A DNA stretch of 22,099 nucleotides from the NCBI GenBank assembly GCA_041913505.1, contig JAYSFC010000054.1, positions 1 through 22,099 on the forward strand, written 5' to 3'. Positions 6,261 through 13,026 of the stretch are shown here, one piece after another (the first letter of the stretch is position 1; the number at the start of each line of letters is the position of its first letter). The notes under the pieces are model-generated. The model was given only the letters and a program-made list of their open reading frames with translations. It was not told the origin of the DNA and did no database searches. The position numbers and the translations under genes were made by a program. The DNA comes from JAYSFC01 sp041913505. Lineage in GTDB: Bacteria; Pseudomonadota; Gammaproteobacteria; Burkholderiales; Burkholderiaceae_C.

Positions 6261-7154
6261 TCAGCGCTGCGTGATCGCGCGCCAGAGCGCCTCGGCCAGC
6301 GGGCCCAGGCGGTGCTTGGGCCGGTACAGGCGCACGTCGAAGCGGGTTTCCATGCGCTTGTCGCCCGCGAGGGCCAGGCGCGCGGCCTTGCAGTCGGCGT
6401 GCACCATGGACCAGGGCAGCCAGGCCACGCCCAGGCCCTTGAGCACGTATTCGTAGTGCGCGTCGGCCGAATCGCACTCCACGATGCGCTGCAGGCGCGG
6501 CGCAAGTGGGTGGTGGGCCAGGTGGTCTTCCACGAGGCGCCCGAGCGCCAGCGTGCGCGCATAGGCCAGGTAGGGCACGGGGCCAGTGCCTGTGAATGCA
6601 TGCAGCGGTGCGCCGCGCGCGTCGGCCCGCGAGACGGGCACGAGCTTGTCGGTGGCCACTGTCACATGCGTGAACTGGCGCGCGTCCAGGCGCACGGCCA
6701 CCGCCGGGTGGTGGTAGACGAGCGTGAAATCAGCCTCGCCGCGTTCGAGCAGGGCCACGGTTTCGGCCAGCGTGCGCGTGAGCACACGCACTTCGCCGCC
6801 CTGCAGCACCGGGCCCAGCCGCACGAGCCAGTCGGCCACCACGGTGCGCGCGAGCGTGCGGCCTGTGGCCAGCGTGGCGGTGCGCGCGTGGCGCCCGGCC
6901 AGGGCCTGAAGCTCCTCGTGCGACTGCGCCAGGCCGCGCGCCATCTGCTCGGCGGTTTCCAAAAAGGCCTGGCCCGCGGGCGTGAGCCGCACGGGGCCGC
7001 CGCCGCGTTCGACCAGCGGCGTGCCGGCCCAGGCTTCCAGCGCGCGGATGCGGCGCCCGAACGCGGGGTGGGTGACGTGGCGCAACTCGGCCGCGCGCGT
7101 GAAGCTGCGCTCCTGCGCAAGCAGGATGAAATCCTCCAGCCACTTGAGTTGCAT
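6261..7154 (-). CDS. LysR-family transcriptional regulator
   Basis: This is a 297-residue activator/repressor. The N-terminal winged helix-turn-helix occupies about residues 1-60 (LEDFILLAQERSFTRAAELR, then HPAFGRRIRALEAW, then LVERGGGPVRLTPAG). The remainder, from about 88, is the two-lobed co-inducer domain. ATG at 7154 gives the standard MQLKWLEDF start of this subgroup; no clear ribosome site is seen. It begins 21 bases after the pyrF stop on the same strand, so it may be read from the pyrF promoter. It lies just before the Bug receptor and M14 genes, the usual arrangement for a local regulator of receptor and catabolic genes. The effector is unknown. Confidence 0.93.
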   Translation of the reverse strand: MQLKWLEDFILLAQERSFTRAAELRHVTHPAFGRRIRALEAWAGTPLVERGGGPVRLTPAGQAFLETAEQMARGLAQSHEELQALAGRHARTATLATGRTLARTVVADWLVRLGPVLQGGEVRVLTRTLAETVALLERGEADFTLVYHHPAVAVRLDARQFTHVTVATDKLVPVSRADARGAPLHAFTGTGPVPYLAYARTLALGRLVEDHLAHHPLAPRLQRIVECDSADAHYEYVLKGLGVAWLPWSMVHADCKAARLALAGDKRMETRFDVRLYRPKHRLGPLAEALWRAITQR

Positions 7155-7175
7155 GGCCGGGAGGCGACGGCAGGA

Positions 7176-8000
7176 TCAGACGCGCGCGGCGTTGAGCGCG
7201 GCGCGTGTGTCCAGCGCCACGCGGCGCGCGGCGTCGGCGAAATGCTCGTCGCTGGCCGCGTAGAGAATGGCGCGCGACGAGTTCACGATGATGGGGCCGT
7301 CCTCGCGCAGGCCCGCGCGCACCGTGGCTGCGGCATCGCCACCCTGGGCGCCCACGCCGGGAATCAGCAGCGGCAGCGTGGGCGCGATGCTGCGCACGCG
7401 CTCGATCTCGGCTGGGTAGGTGGCGCCCACCACGAGGCCGAGCTGGCCGTTCTTGTTCCAGGGGCCCTGGGCCAGGCGCGCCACGTGCTCGTAGAGCAGC
7501 GGCTGGCCCTCGACGCTGGCCAGTCGCTGGGCCTGGAGGTCGTCGCCGCCGGGGTTGGAGGTGCGGCACAGCAGGAAGGCGCCCTTGCCGTGGTACTGCA
7601 GGTAGGGCTCGACCGAGTCGAAGCCCATGAAGGGCGAGAGCGTGACGGCGTCGGCGCCGTAGCGCTCGAAGGCCTCGCGCGCGTACTGCTCGGCCGTGGA
7701 GCCGATGTCGCCGCGCTTGGCGTCGAGGATCACGGGCACATGGGGCGCGTTGCAGCGCATGTGCTGCATCAGGCGCTCGAGCTGGTCCTCGGCGCCATGG
7801 GCCGCGAAGTAGGCGATCTGCGGCTTGAAGGCACAGACCAGGTCGGCCGTGGCGTCGACGATCGCGGCGCAGAAGTCGTAGATCTTGCGCGGATCGTTCT
7901 GCAGCGCGCCCGGGAACCGGCTTGGCTCAGGGTCCAGGCCCACGCACAGCAGGGATTGGTTTTGCGTGGTTGCGTCGCGCAGCATGTCGAGGAAAGTCAT
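7176..8000 (-). CDS. pyrF: Orotidine 5'-phosphate decarboxylase, type 2
   Basis: This cytoplasmic enzyme of 274 residues decarboxylates OMP to UMP, the last step of de novo pyrimidine synthesis. The catalytic motif DAKRGDIGSTAEQYA supplies the lysine and aspartates of the active site. SLLCVGLDPEPSRFP near the N-terminus, CAFKPQIAYFAAHG, and the phosphate-binding LLIPGVGAQGGD near the C-terminus are all present. Length and motifs match the long bacterial/mycobacterial form (about 270-280 residues) rather than the 230-residue E. coli form. ATG at 8000 opens the conserved MTFLDMLR start; longer readings upstream lack family similarity. It is divergent from the EamA transporter, with an 88-bp gap in which I see no clear promoter. 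Confidence 0.96.
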   Translation of the reverse strand: MTFLDMLRDATTQNQSLLCVGLDPEPSRFPGALQNDPRKIYDFCAAIVDATADLVCAFKPQIAYFAAHGAEDQLERLMQHMRCNAPHVPVILDAKRGDIGSTAEQYAREAFERYGADAVTLSPFMGFDSVEPYLQYHGKGAFLLCRTSNPGGDDLQAQRLASVEGQPLLYEHVARLAQGPWNKNGQLGLVVGATYPAEIERVRSIAPTLPLLIPGVGAQGGDAAATVRAGLREDGPIIVNSSRAILYAASDEHFADAARRVALDTRAALNAARV

Positions 8001-8088
8001 GGGCGTGATTTTAGGCCGGTCACTGGGCCGCACGATCGCCGGCGCCCTGACCAGCGCGATTGGGCAGGGCGCGGCACAATGCGCCTCC

Positions 8089-8967
8089 ATGCCTGCCTTC
8101 TCGCGACGCCAACTGGCCGTTCTCGTTGTCTTGACCGTGGTGTGGGGCCTCAACTGGCCCGTCATGAAGCTGGGGGTGACGGGTTTTCCGCCACTCACGT
8201 TCCGCACGCTCTCCATGTGGCTGGGCCTGCCGGTGCTGGGTTTGGCGCTGTGGGTGCTCAAGGTGCCGTTCGCGGTGCCGCGTGCGCACTGGGGCGCCCT
8301 GCTGGGGCTGGGCGTGGTGAACATGGTGATCTGGCACGGCCTCATCATCGTGGCCATTCCCACGCTGTCGAGCGGGCGCGCGGCGATCCTGGGCTACACC
8401 ATGCCCATCTTTTCGGCGGTGCTGGGTGCGCTGGTTTTTGGCGAGCGGCTCGCGCCGCGCGCCTGGGGGGGCGTGGCGGCGGCGGCGGCGGGCGTGCTGC
8501 TGCTGCTCTGGCACGAGCTGGCGCAGCTCGGCGGGCGGCCGCTCGGTGTGGGGCTCATGCTTACGGCCGCGGCCAGCTGGGCGCTGGGTACGCAGCTGCT
8601 GCGGCGCAGCGCCATCCCCGTGCCCACGCTGACGCTCGCGTTCTGGATGATGGTGGAGACCCTGGTGGCCATGAGCGTGTTGTCGCTGGGCTTCGAGCGC
8701 CAGGCCTGGCACGCGCCTGGCGCCGCGACCTGGGGAGCGATCGTTTTCAACGCGCTGCTCGTGTTCGGCTTCGCGCAACCGGCCTGGTTCTTCCTGGTGC
8801 GGGGGCTGCCGCCCGTGGCGTCCACGCTCAGCGTGATGATGATTCCCGTGCTCGGCGTGTTCAGCGGTTCACTGTGGCTGGGTGAGCGTTTGCACTGGCA
8901 GGACTGGGCGGCCATGGCGCTGATGGTGCTGGCCATTGCCTCCGTGCTGTGGCCCCGCAGGGCATGA
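8089..8967 (+). CDS. EamA/DMT-superfamily inner-membrane transporter
   Basis: This is a 292-residue hydrophobic protein with about ten predicted membrane helices in two EamA repeats. The first repeat starts with LAVLVVLTVVWGLNWPVMKLG (the W-G-x-N/S-W pattern of the family) and ends with PIFSAVLGALVFGERLAP. The second ends with VMMIPVLGVFSGSLWLGERL. The paired P-x-x-[GS]xxxxxxxxGE signatures at the end of each repeat are typical of this drug/metabolite exporter superfamily. The start ATG at 8089 was chosen because the helix-1 motif follows at once; the longer in-frame reading from 7885 is antisense to pyrF. No good ribosome site is seen. It probably exports an amino acid or metabolite; the substrate is unknown. 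Confidence 0.9.
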   Translation: MPAFSRRQLAVLVVLTVVWGLNWPVMKLGVTGFPPLTFRTLSMWLGLPVLGLALWVLKVPFAVPRAHWGALLGLGVVNMVIWHGLIIVAIPTLSSGRAAILGYTMPIFSAVLGALVFGERLAPRAWGGVAAAAAGVLLLLWHELAQLGGRPLGVGLMLTAAASWALGTQLLRRSAIPVPTLTLAFWMMVETLVAMSVLSLGFERQAWHAPGAATWGAIVFNALLVFGFAQPAWFFLVRGLPPVASTLSVMMIPVLGVFSGSLWLGERLHWQDWAAMALMVLAIASVLWPRRA

Positions 8968-8970
8968 CCG

Positions 8971-9081
8971 GAGGCAACCCCCTGAGGCAGTAGCTCTTCC
9001 GGGCGTTTCGGTGTGGCTGCCCTGGCTTGCGGAGCGTCGTTGCATGTGTTGCGAACGACCCCGCATGGGGTGAAAGCCACA
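8971..9081. repeat. Intergenic repeat, second copy of the CCCCTGAGGC head, plus nested dyads
   Basis: The 169-bp gap 8968-9136 between convergent genes has no gene. The 18 bases at 8971-8988 match 4040-4057 except at two positions and again begin three bases after a stop codon. Downstream are dyads GTCGTT/AACGAC (9036-9041, 9054-9059) and CCCC/GGGG (9059-9062, 9067-9070), enclosed by TGTGGCT/AGCCACA (9012-9018, 9075-9081). Unlike the first copy, the body after the head differs, so only the head is clearly shared. Confidence 0.45.
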
Positions 9082-9092
9082 TGGGCAAAGAA

Positions 9093-9114
9093 AAAGGCTG
9101 CCGAAGCAGCCTTT
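9093..9114 (-). terminator. Rho-independent terminator of the lipoprotein operon
   Basis: A perfect 9-bp stem, AAAGGCTGC (9093-9101) and GCAGCCTTT (9106-9114), encloses a four-base loop. On the minus strand the loop is TTCG, and the stem is followed by a run of T (TTTTTCTTT), the standard intrinsic terminator form. It lies 22 bases after the stop of the FlgO-like gene and may also stop plus-strand reading from the transporter gene. Confidence 0.9.
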
Positions 9115-9136
9115 GCGGAGATCGCGCAGCGCGCGT

Positions 9137-9697
9137 TCAGCGGGCCACGGCCAGCAGGCGCTGCACGTCGCGGTCGTTGGGCAGTGCGTAGTCGTAGCCG
9201 CGCACGATGCGGCTGTCTTCTGTGCGCACGAGCTTGAGGCTCACATAGGTGTAGCTCGCGGCGGCCGAATAGGTGCCCACAAGCACGAGCGAGGCGTTGT
9301 GGTTGCGCGCGATGTCCTTGATTTCGCGTGACAGCAGCAGCTCGCCGGTGCCTTCCTTCACGAACACGTCGCCGCGCAGTTTGACTTCCTTCACATTGAA
9401 GCCGGTGGCGGCCATGTGCGAGGCGTACTGCTCGGACAGCGTGCGGCCCAGCGGTGCCGAGCGGCTCAGGTCGTTGACGTTGACGATGGTGGCCACGAGC
9501 ACGGGGCCGCCGTCGAGCGTGCCGAGATCGAAGCCAGCCGTGAGCTTGGTGATGGCGTCGCGGCTGCTTTGCAGGAACGGTGCGCTGGCGGCTTCCTGGT
9601 AGGTGGGCTCGGCGCGCGCGGTGGTCGTGGGCGCGGTGTTGCAGCCGGCCAGCAGGGCAGCGGCGGCCAGTGCGGTCAGGAGGATGGGGGACTTCAT
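9137..9697 (-). CDS. FlgO-like outer-membrane lipoprotein
   Basis: This is a 186-residue lipoprotein. The signal peptide ends in the lipobox LLAGC with Cys19 as the lipidated residue; no aspartate follows the cysteine, so outer-membrane sorting is expected. The body contains VLVATIVNVNDLSRSAPLGRT, then LSEQYASHMAATGFNVKEVKLRGD-type text and LVLVGTYSAAASYTYVSLKLV. This is the pattern of FlgO domains, first known from a Vibrio flagellum-associated outer-membrane protein. No flagellar genes are nearby, so a flagellar role is not implied here. Its ATG (9697) overlaps the TGA of the preceding lipoprotein gene as ATGA, pointing to coupled translation, with AAGGTGG a few bases upstream. The lipoprotein call is firm; the FlgO family assignment is probable. 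Confidence 0.82.
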   Translation of the reverse strand: MKSPILLTALAAAALLAGCNTAPTTTARAEPTYQEAASAPFLQSSRDAITKLTAGFDLGTLDGGPVLVATIVNVNDLSRSAPLGRTLSEQYASHMAATGFNVKEVKLRGDVFVKEGTGELLLSREIKDIARNHNASLVLVGTYSAAASYTYVSLKLVRTEDSRIVRGYDYALPNDRDVQRLLAVAR

Positions 9698-10380
9698 TGC
9701 GACACCACCTTCAGGGGAACGGGGCGGTACGACGAGCCGCGCAGGAACAGCGGGGTGTCGGCGTTCTCGAGGTAATACACATCGGTCTTGCGGGCGATGT
9801 ACTGGCCGCCGCGCGACACCGTGGTCGTGAGGATCATCTCGGTGTTGGTGGGGCCGCCCGAGTTGATGCTGTTGGCGTAGTCGGCAGCCACGGCCAGACC
9901 CAGGCCCGCACCGATCTGGGTGTCGATGTGCTCGTGGCGCAGGCCATAGGCGGCGGCCACGCCAGAGGCGAGGATGGTGAACACGCCAGGGATGAAGCGC
10001 GGGCGGTCGCTGTTGTGGCGCACGAGCTGGGCCTGGTAGGTCACGTCGAGCGTCTGGCCGGGGGCCTGCAGCACGGGCGTGCCGCTTTGCACGAACTCGG
10101 TGATTAGGAAGTCGCGGAACGCGTAGTCGAATGCGCTGGGGTTGGGCGGCAGGGCCACGAACAGCGGCGCCCCGGCGGCGCCGGCCTTGTTCAGGGTGCC
10201 CAGCGTCTGGGCGACCACGTCGCGCGACACCAACTCCCAGTGGCCTGCCGAGCGCACCTTGGGCTGGCTCGTGTACTCGAAGTTCTCTGCCACGGGGATG
10301 GGGGCCTTGTTGGCGCAGCCCATCAACATCACTGTGGCGCCAGCCAGCGCGGCCATGCCGATGGCCTTGGAAAATGACAT
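9694..10380 (-). CDS. Lipoprotein of unknown function, partner of the FlgO-like protein
   Basis: This is a 228-residue predicted lipoprotein: signal peptide MSFSKAIGMAALAGATVMLM, then Gly-Cys22 (LMGC lipobox). I do not recognise the mature domain. It has a mixed alpha/beta look, with a glycine/alanine-rich stretch around FTILASGVAAAYGLRHE and GAGLGLAVAADYANS that may insert in or pack against a membrane. ATG at 10380 was chosen over an upstream in-frame ATG because AGGAGG lies six bases before it and it starts the signal peptide. Its stop overlaps the start of the FlgO-like gene by ATGA, so the two probably act together at the envelope. Confidence 0.8.
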   Translation of the reverse strand: MSFSKAIGMAALAGATVMLMGCANKAPIPVAENFEYTSQPKVRSAGHWELVSRDVVAQTLGTLNKAGAAGAPLFVALPPNPSAFDYAFRDFLITEFVQSGTPVLQAPGQTLDVTYQAQLVRHNSDRPRFIPGVFTILASGVAAAYGLRHEHIDTQIGAGLGLAVAADYANSINSGGPTNTEMILTTTVSRGGQYIARKTDVYYLENADTPLFLRGSSYRPVPLKVVSQ

Positions 10381-10475
10381 GGTTTCCCTCCTACGGACTT
10401 TGGTTGCGGGGATATAAAACGTTACATCCCACACGATTGAAAATGATTCTGGGCGGTGCGCTCAACAAAAACAAG

Positions 10476-10585
10476 AAAAAAATGCGCTAACTGCGCCTGC
10501 CCACTGGCGGTTTGTTGTTTTGGCCACAGTAATCGCCTGGCGCGGCCGCGATTATTTGTTGCTAAATGTTGCTAGGGCCGCGCCA
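10476..10585. other. Gap between pgk and the lipoprotein operon: dyads and a direct repeat
   Basis: The 220 bp at 10381-10600 hold no gene. GCGC-N5-GCGC (10484-10496), followed on the minus strand by seven T (10482-10476), could be a weak terminator after pgk. A perfect 10-bp inverted repeat, TGGCGCGGCC (10538-10547) and GGCCGCGCCA (10576-10585), encloses a 28-nt loop carrying the direct repeat TGTTGCTA twice (10557-10564, 10568-10575). The lipoprotein promoter should lie at about 10400-10475, but I could not pick convincing -35/-10 boxes. Confidence 0.45.
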
Positions 10586-10600
10586 TTTTCTACCGTGGTT

Positions 10601-11803
10601 TTACAGGGCCCCGGCACGGGCGCGCTTTTCCAGGATTTCAAAGGCGGGCAGGGTTTTGCCTTCGAGCACTTCGAGGAATGCGCCGCCGCCCGTCGAGATA
10701 TAGCCCACCTGCTTTTCGATGCCGTATTTGGCAATGGCCGCGAGCGTATCGCCGCCGCCCGCGATGCTGAAGGCGCTGGATGCGGCAATGGCCTCGGCGA
10801 TGGTGCGCGTGCCGTTCTCGAAGGCGGCGAACTCGAACACGCCGACCGGGCCGTTCCAGACGATGGTGCCAGCGGCCTTGAGCTGCTCGGCCAGGCGGCG
10901 GGCCGTGTCGGGGCCGATGTCGAGGATCAGGTCGTCGTCGGCCACCTTGGTGGCGGGCTTGATGGTGGCAGTGGCATCGGCCGCGAAGGTCTTGGCCACC
11001 ACCACGTCGGTCGGCACGGGCACTTCCGCGCCGCGCGCCGCCATGGCGGCCATCACGGCCTTGGCTTCACCCACGAGGTCGGGTTCGGCCAGCGATTTGC
11101 CGATCTTGAGGCCTGCCGCCAGCATGAAGGTGTTGGCAATGCCGCCGCCCACGATGAGCTGGTCCACATTCTTGGCCAGGCTCTGCAGGATGGTGAGCTT
11201 GGTCGACACCTTGGAGCCCGCCACGATGGCAGCGAGCGGGCGCTTCGGGTTTGCCAGCGCCTTGGTGATCGCATCGATCTCGGCAGCCAGCAGCGGGCCC
11301 GCGCAGGCGGTGGGCGCGTACTGTGCGATGCCGTAGGTCGTGCCCTCGGCGCGGTGGGCGGTGCCGAAGGCGTCGTTCACATAGATGTCACACAAGGCGG
11401 CCATCTTGCGGGCGAGCTCAGGGTTGTTCTTCTTCTCGCCGGGGTTCACGCGGCAGTTCTCGAGCAGCACGACCTGGCCGGGCGCGACCTGCACGCCATC
11501 GACCCAGTTCGCCACCAGCGGCACCTCGCGGCCGAGCAGCTCCGACAGGCGCTGCGCCACGGGCGCGAGCGAGTCCTCGGGCTGGAATGCGCCTTCGGTG
11601 GGGCGGCCCAGGTGGCTCGTGACCATGACGGCGGCGCCCGCATCGAGCGCCATGCGGATGCAGGGCACGGATGCGCGGATGCGCGTGTCTTCGGTGATGC
11701 GGCCGGCGTCGTCCTGGGGCACGTTCAGGTCGGCGCGGATGAACACGCGTTGGCCTTGGGCTTGGCCCTGGGCGCACAGGTCGGAGAAGCGAAGAATGTT
11801 CAT
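10601..11803 (-). CDS. pgk: Phosphoglycerate kinase
   Basis: This is the cytoplasmic glycolytic/gluconeogenic enzyme of 400 residues that transfers phosphate between 1,3-bisphosphoglycerate and ADP. The N-terminal substrate-binding motif RVFIRADLNVPQDD, HLGRPTEG, and ENCRVNPGEKKN (usually ENxRFxxGEKKN) are present. The hinge region VAGSKVSTKL and the C-terminal nucleotide-binding motifs WNGPVGVFE, AGGGDT and ISTGGGAFLE are also present. Length is normal and all motifs are intact; the replacement of the usual Phe by Val in ENCRVN is a mild variation. The start is ATG at 11803, with no strong ribosome site. It is separated from azlD upstream by a terminator, so it has its own transcription unit. 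Confidence 0.98.
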   Translation of the reverse strand: MNILRFSDLCAQGQAQGQRVFIRADLNVPQDDAGRITEDTRIRASVPCIRMALDAGAAVMVTSHLGRPTEGAFQPEDSLAPVAQRLSELLGREVPLVANWVDGVQVAPGQVVLLENCRVNPGEKKNNPELARKMAALCDIYVNDAFGTAHRAEGTTYGIAQYAPTACAGPLLAAEIDAITKALANPKRPLAAIVAGSKVSTKLTILQSLAKNVDQLIVGGGIANTFMLAAGLKIGKSLAEPDLVGEAKAVMAAMAARGAEVPVPTDVVVAKTFAADATATIKPATKVADDDLILDIGPDTARRLAEQLKAAGTIVWNGPVGVFEFAAFENGTRTIAEAIAASSAFSIAGGGDTLAAIAKYGIEKQVGYISTGGGAFLEVLEGKTLPAFEILEKRARAGAL

Positions 11804-11824
11804 GGCGGGGGTATGGCAGGCGGT

Positions 11825-11857
11825 AAAAAAATGGCGGGCACATTGTAGGCGCCCGCC
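11825..11857 (-). terminator. Rho-independent terminator after azlD
   Basis: On the minus strand a perfect 7-bp GC stem (GGCGGGC at 11833-11839 and GCCCGCC at 11851-11857 on the plus strand) with an 11-nt loop is followed by A and seven T (11831-11825). It lies 15 bases after the azlD stop and marks the end of the def-to-azlD series before pgk. Confidence 0.9.
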
Positions 11858-11872
11858 TTGCGCGTGCCGCCG

Positions 11873-12208
11873 CTACCAGCCCAGCCCGATGTGCAGGGGC
11901 AGGTACACCGCCATGCCGACGGTGATGGTGCCCAGGATGTCGCGGCGCCAGAAGTAGTAGGCGGCGGCGCACAGGACGGCCGGCAGGCGCGCGTCCCGCA
12001 GCGAGTCGATGAGCTCGCCGTGCGCCATCAGGATTTCGGGCGCAATCACGGCCGTGAGCGCGGCCAGCGGCGCGTACTTGAGGCCGCGCTTGAGCCAGTC
12101 GGGCAGGGGCAGTTCGCGCTCGGGAATCATGAAGAAGGCGCGCGAAACCATCGTGATGACCGCCAGGCCCAGGATGGCGAAAACGGTTTCGATCCAGGTC
12201 TCGTTCAT
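11873..12208 (-). CDS. azlD: AzlD-family small subunit of branched-chain amino-acid exporter
   Basis: This is a 111-residue membrane protein with about four hydrophobic helices. It has the AzlD-type text VITMVSRAFFMIP near the N-terminus, LKYAPLAALTAVIAPEIL in the middle and GMAVYLPLHIGLGW at the end. It is the small partner of AzlC (BrnE/BrnF and YgaZ/YgaH are the same type) and exports branched-chain or other neutral amino acids from the cytoplasm. Its ATG overlaps the azlC stop as ATGA, and GAGGAG about eight bases before the ATG offers a ribosome site. A strong terminator follows it. The family is secure; the exported amino acid is not determined. Confidence 0.93.
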   Translation of the reverse strand: MNETWIETVFAILGLAVITMVSRAFFMIPERELPLPDWLKRGLKYAPLAALTAVIAPEILMAHGELIDSLRDARLPAVLCAAAYYFWRRDILGTITVGMAVYLPLHIGLGW

Positions 12209-13026
12209 GGGTGGCGCTCCTCGCGCAGGGGAACCTCGTCGCCTGCCTCCACGCGCTGCAGTTCCTCCAGCGGCAGTGCGCTGTCGGCAGGCACCAGCAC
12301 CACCTCGGGGTGGTGGCGGCGCCGGTCCACGGCCTCGATGAGCAGGCCCACGGTGACGGCAGCGGCGATGGCCACCAGGATGTTGAGTTTGAGCGGCAGC
12401 GCGAACGCCGCGATGGCCGCCGTGGCCGCCACGCCCGCGGCGAGCCAGGTGGCGCGGTCGAACAGCATGGACAGCAGCACGCCGAGCAGTGCAAGCACGC
12501 CCGCGAAGCCCAGGCCCCAGGACAGCGGCACCACGTTGGCCAGCAGGATGCCCGTGATCGAGGGCACTTGCCAGGCAAGCCAGTTGAGGCCGGCCGCGCC
12601 CCAGAAGTACGGCACCTGGTCCGGCATCGGCCGGGCCTTGGGGTAGCGCTTCATGAAGGCGACGAAGATCACGTCGCCGCTGAAGTAGCCGATGGACAGG
12701 CGCTGGCGCAGCGGCAGGTGCGCGAAGTAGCTGCGCCACATGTTGCTGAAGATCACGAAGCGCAGGTTCACGCACGAGGCCGTGAGCCACAGCACCCACA
12801 GCGGCGCGCCCGCGGCGAGCAGCGGAATCACGGCGAGCTGGGCGCTGCCCGCATAGACGATCAGCGACATGAAGATCGCCAGGGGCGCCGACATGCCGCT
12901 CTTGACCATGGCCACGCCCGTCACGAGGCCCCAGGCGCCCACGCCCACGGCCGTGCCGGCCATGTCGGTGACGCCCAGGCGCCAGGCGGGGTGGCGCAGC
13001 GTGGCCCGGACGGCGGCGGCGCTCAT
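12205..13026 (-). CDS. azlC: AzlC-family large subunit of branched-chain amino-acid exporter
   Basis: This is a 273-residue inner-membrane protein, slightly longer than the usual 230-250 because of a polar C-terminal tail of about 40 residues (RRRHHPEVV to the end). Family text includes GVMA/GLVTGVAMVKSG, MSLIVYAGSAQLAVIPLL, NLRFVIFSNMW and GYFSGDVIFVAFM. It forms the exporter with the small subunit encoded immediately downstream. ATG at 13026 overlaps the fmt stop as ATGA and opens a sensible N-terminus; the longer in-frame reading is antisense-like sequence inside fmt. The tie of an amino-acid exporter to the initiator-tRNA formylation gene by stop-start overlap is unusual. Confidence 0.93.
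   Translation of the reverse strand: MSAAAVRATLRHPAWRLGVTDMAGTAVGVGAWGLVTGVAMVKSGMSAPLAIFMSLIVYAGSAQLAVIPLLAAGAPLWVLWLTASCVNLRFVIFSNMWRSYFAHLPLRQRLSIGYFSGDVIFVAFMKRYPKARPMPDQVPYFWGAAGLNWLAWQVPSITGILLANVVPLSWGLGFAGVLALLGVLLSMLFDRATWLAAGVAATAAIAAFALPLKLNILVAIAAAVTVGLLIEAVDRRRHHPEVVLVPADSALPLEELQRVEAGDEVPLREERHP

Noticed and set aside
5180..6601. Longer start for the Bug receptor, 473 codons, beginning inside lysR
   Set aside because: The extra 149 residues are out-of-frame lysR sequence; ATG 6154 has a ribosome-binding site and a signal peptide.
7176..8363. A pyrF start at 8363, giving 395 codons
   Set aside because: The added 121 residues are antisense to the EamA gene. The conserved PyrF N-terminus starts at 8000.
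6153..8885. A 910-codon open reading frame on the plus strand across the Bug, lysR, pyrF and EamA genes
   Set aside because: It runs antisense to three well-recognised minus-strand genes and out of frame over the EamA gene. Its product is Arg/His/Gly/Ala-rich without any domain, as expected for shadow frames in GC-rich DNA.
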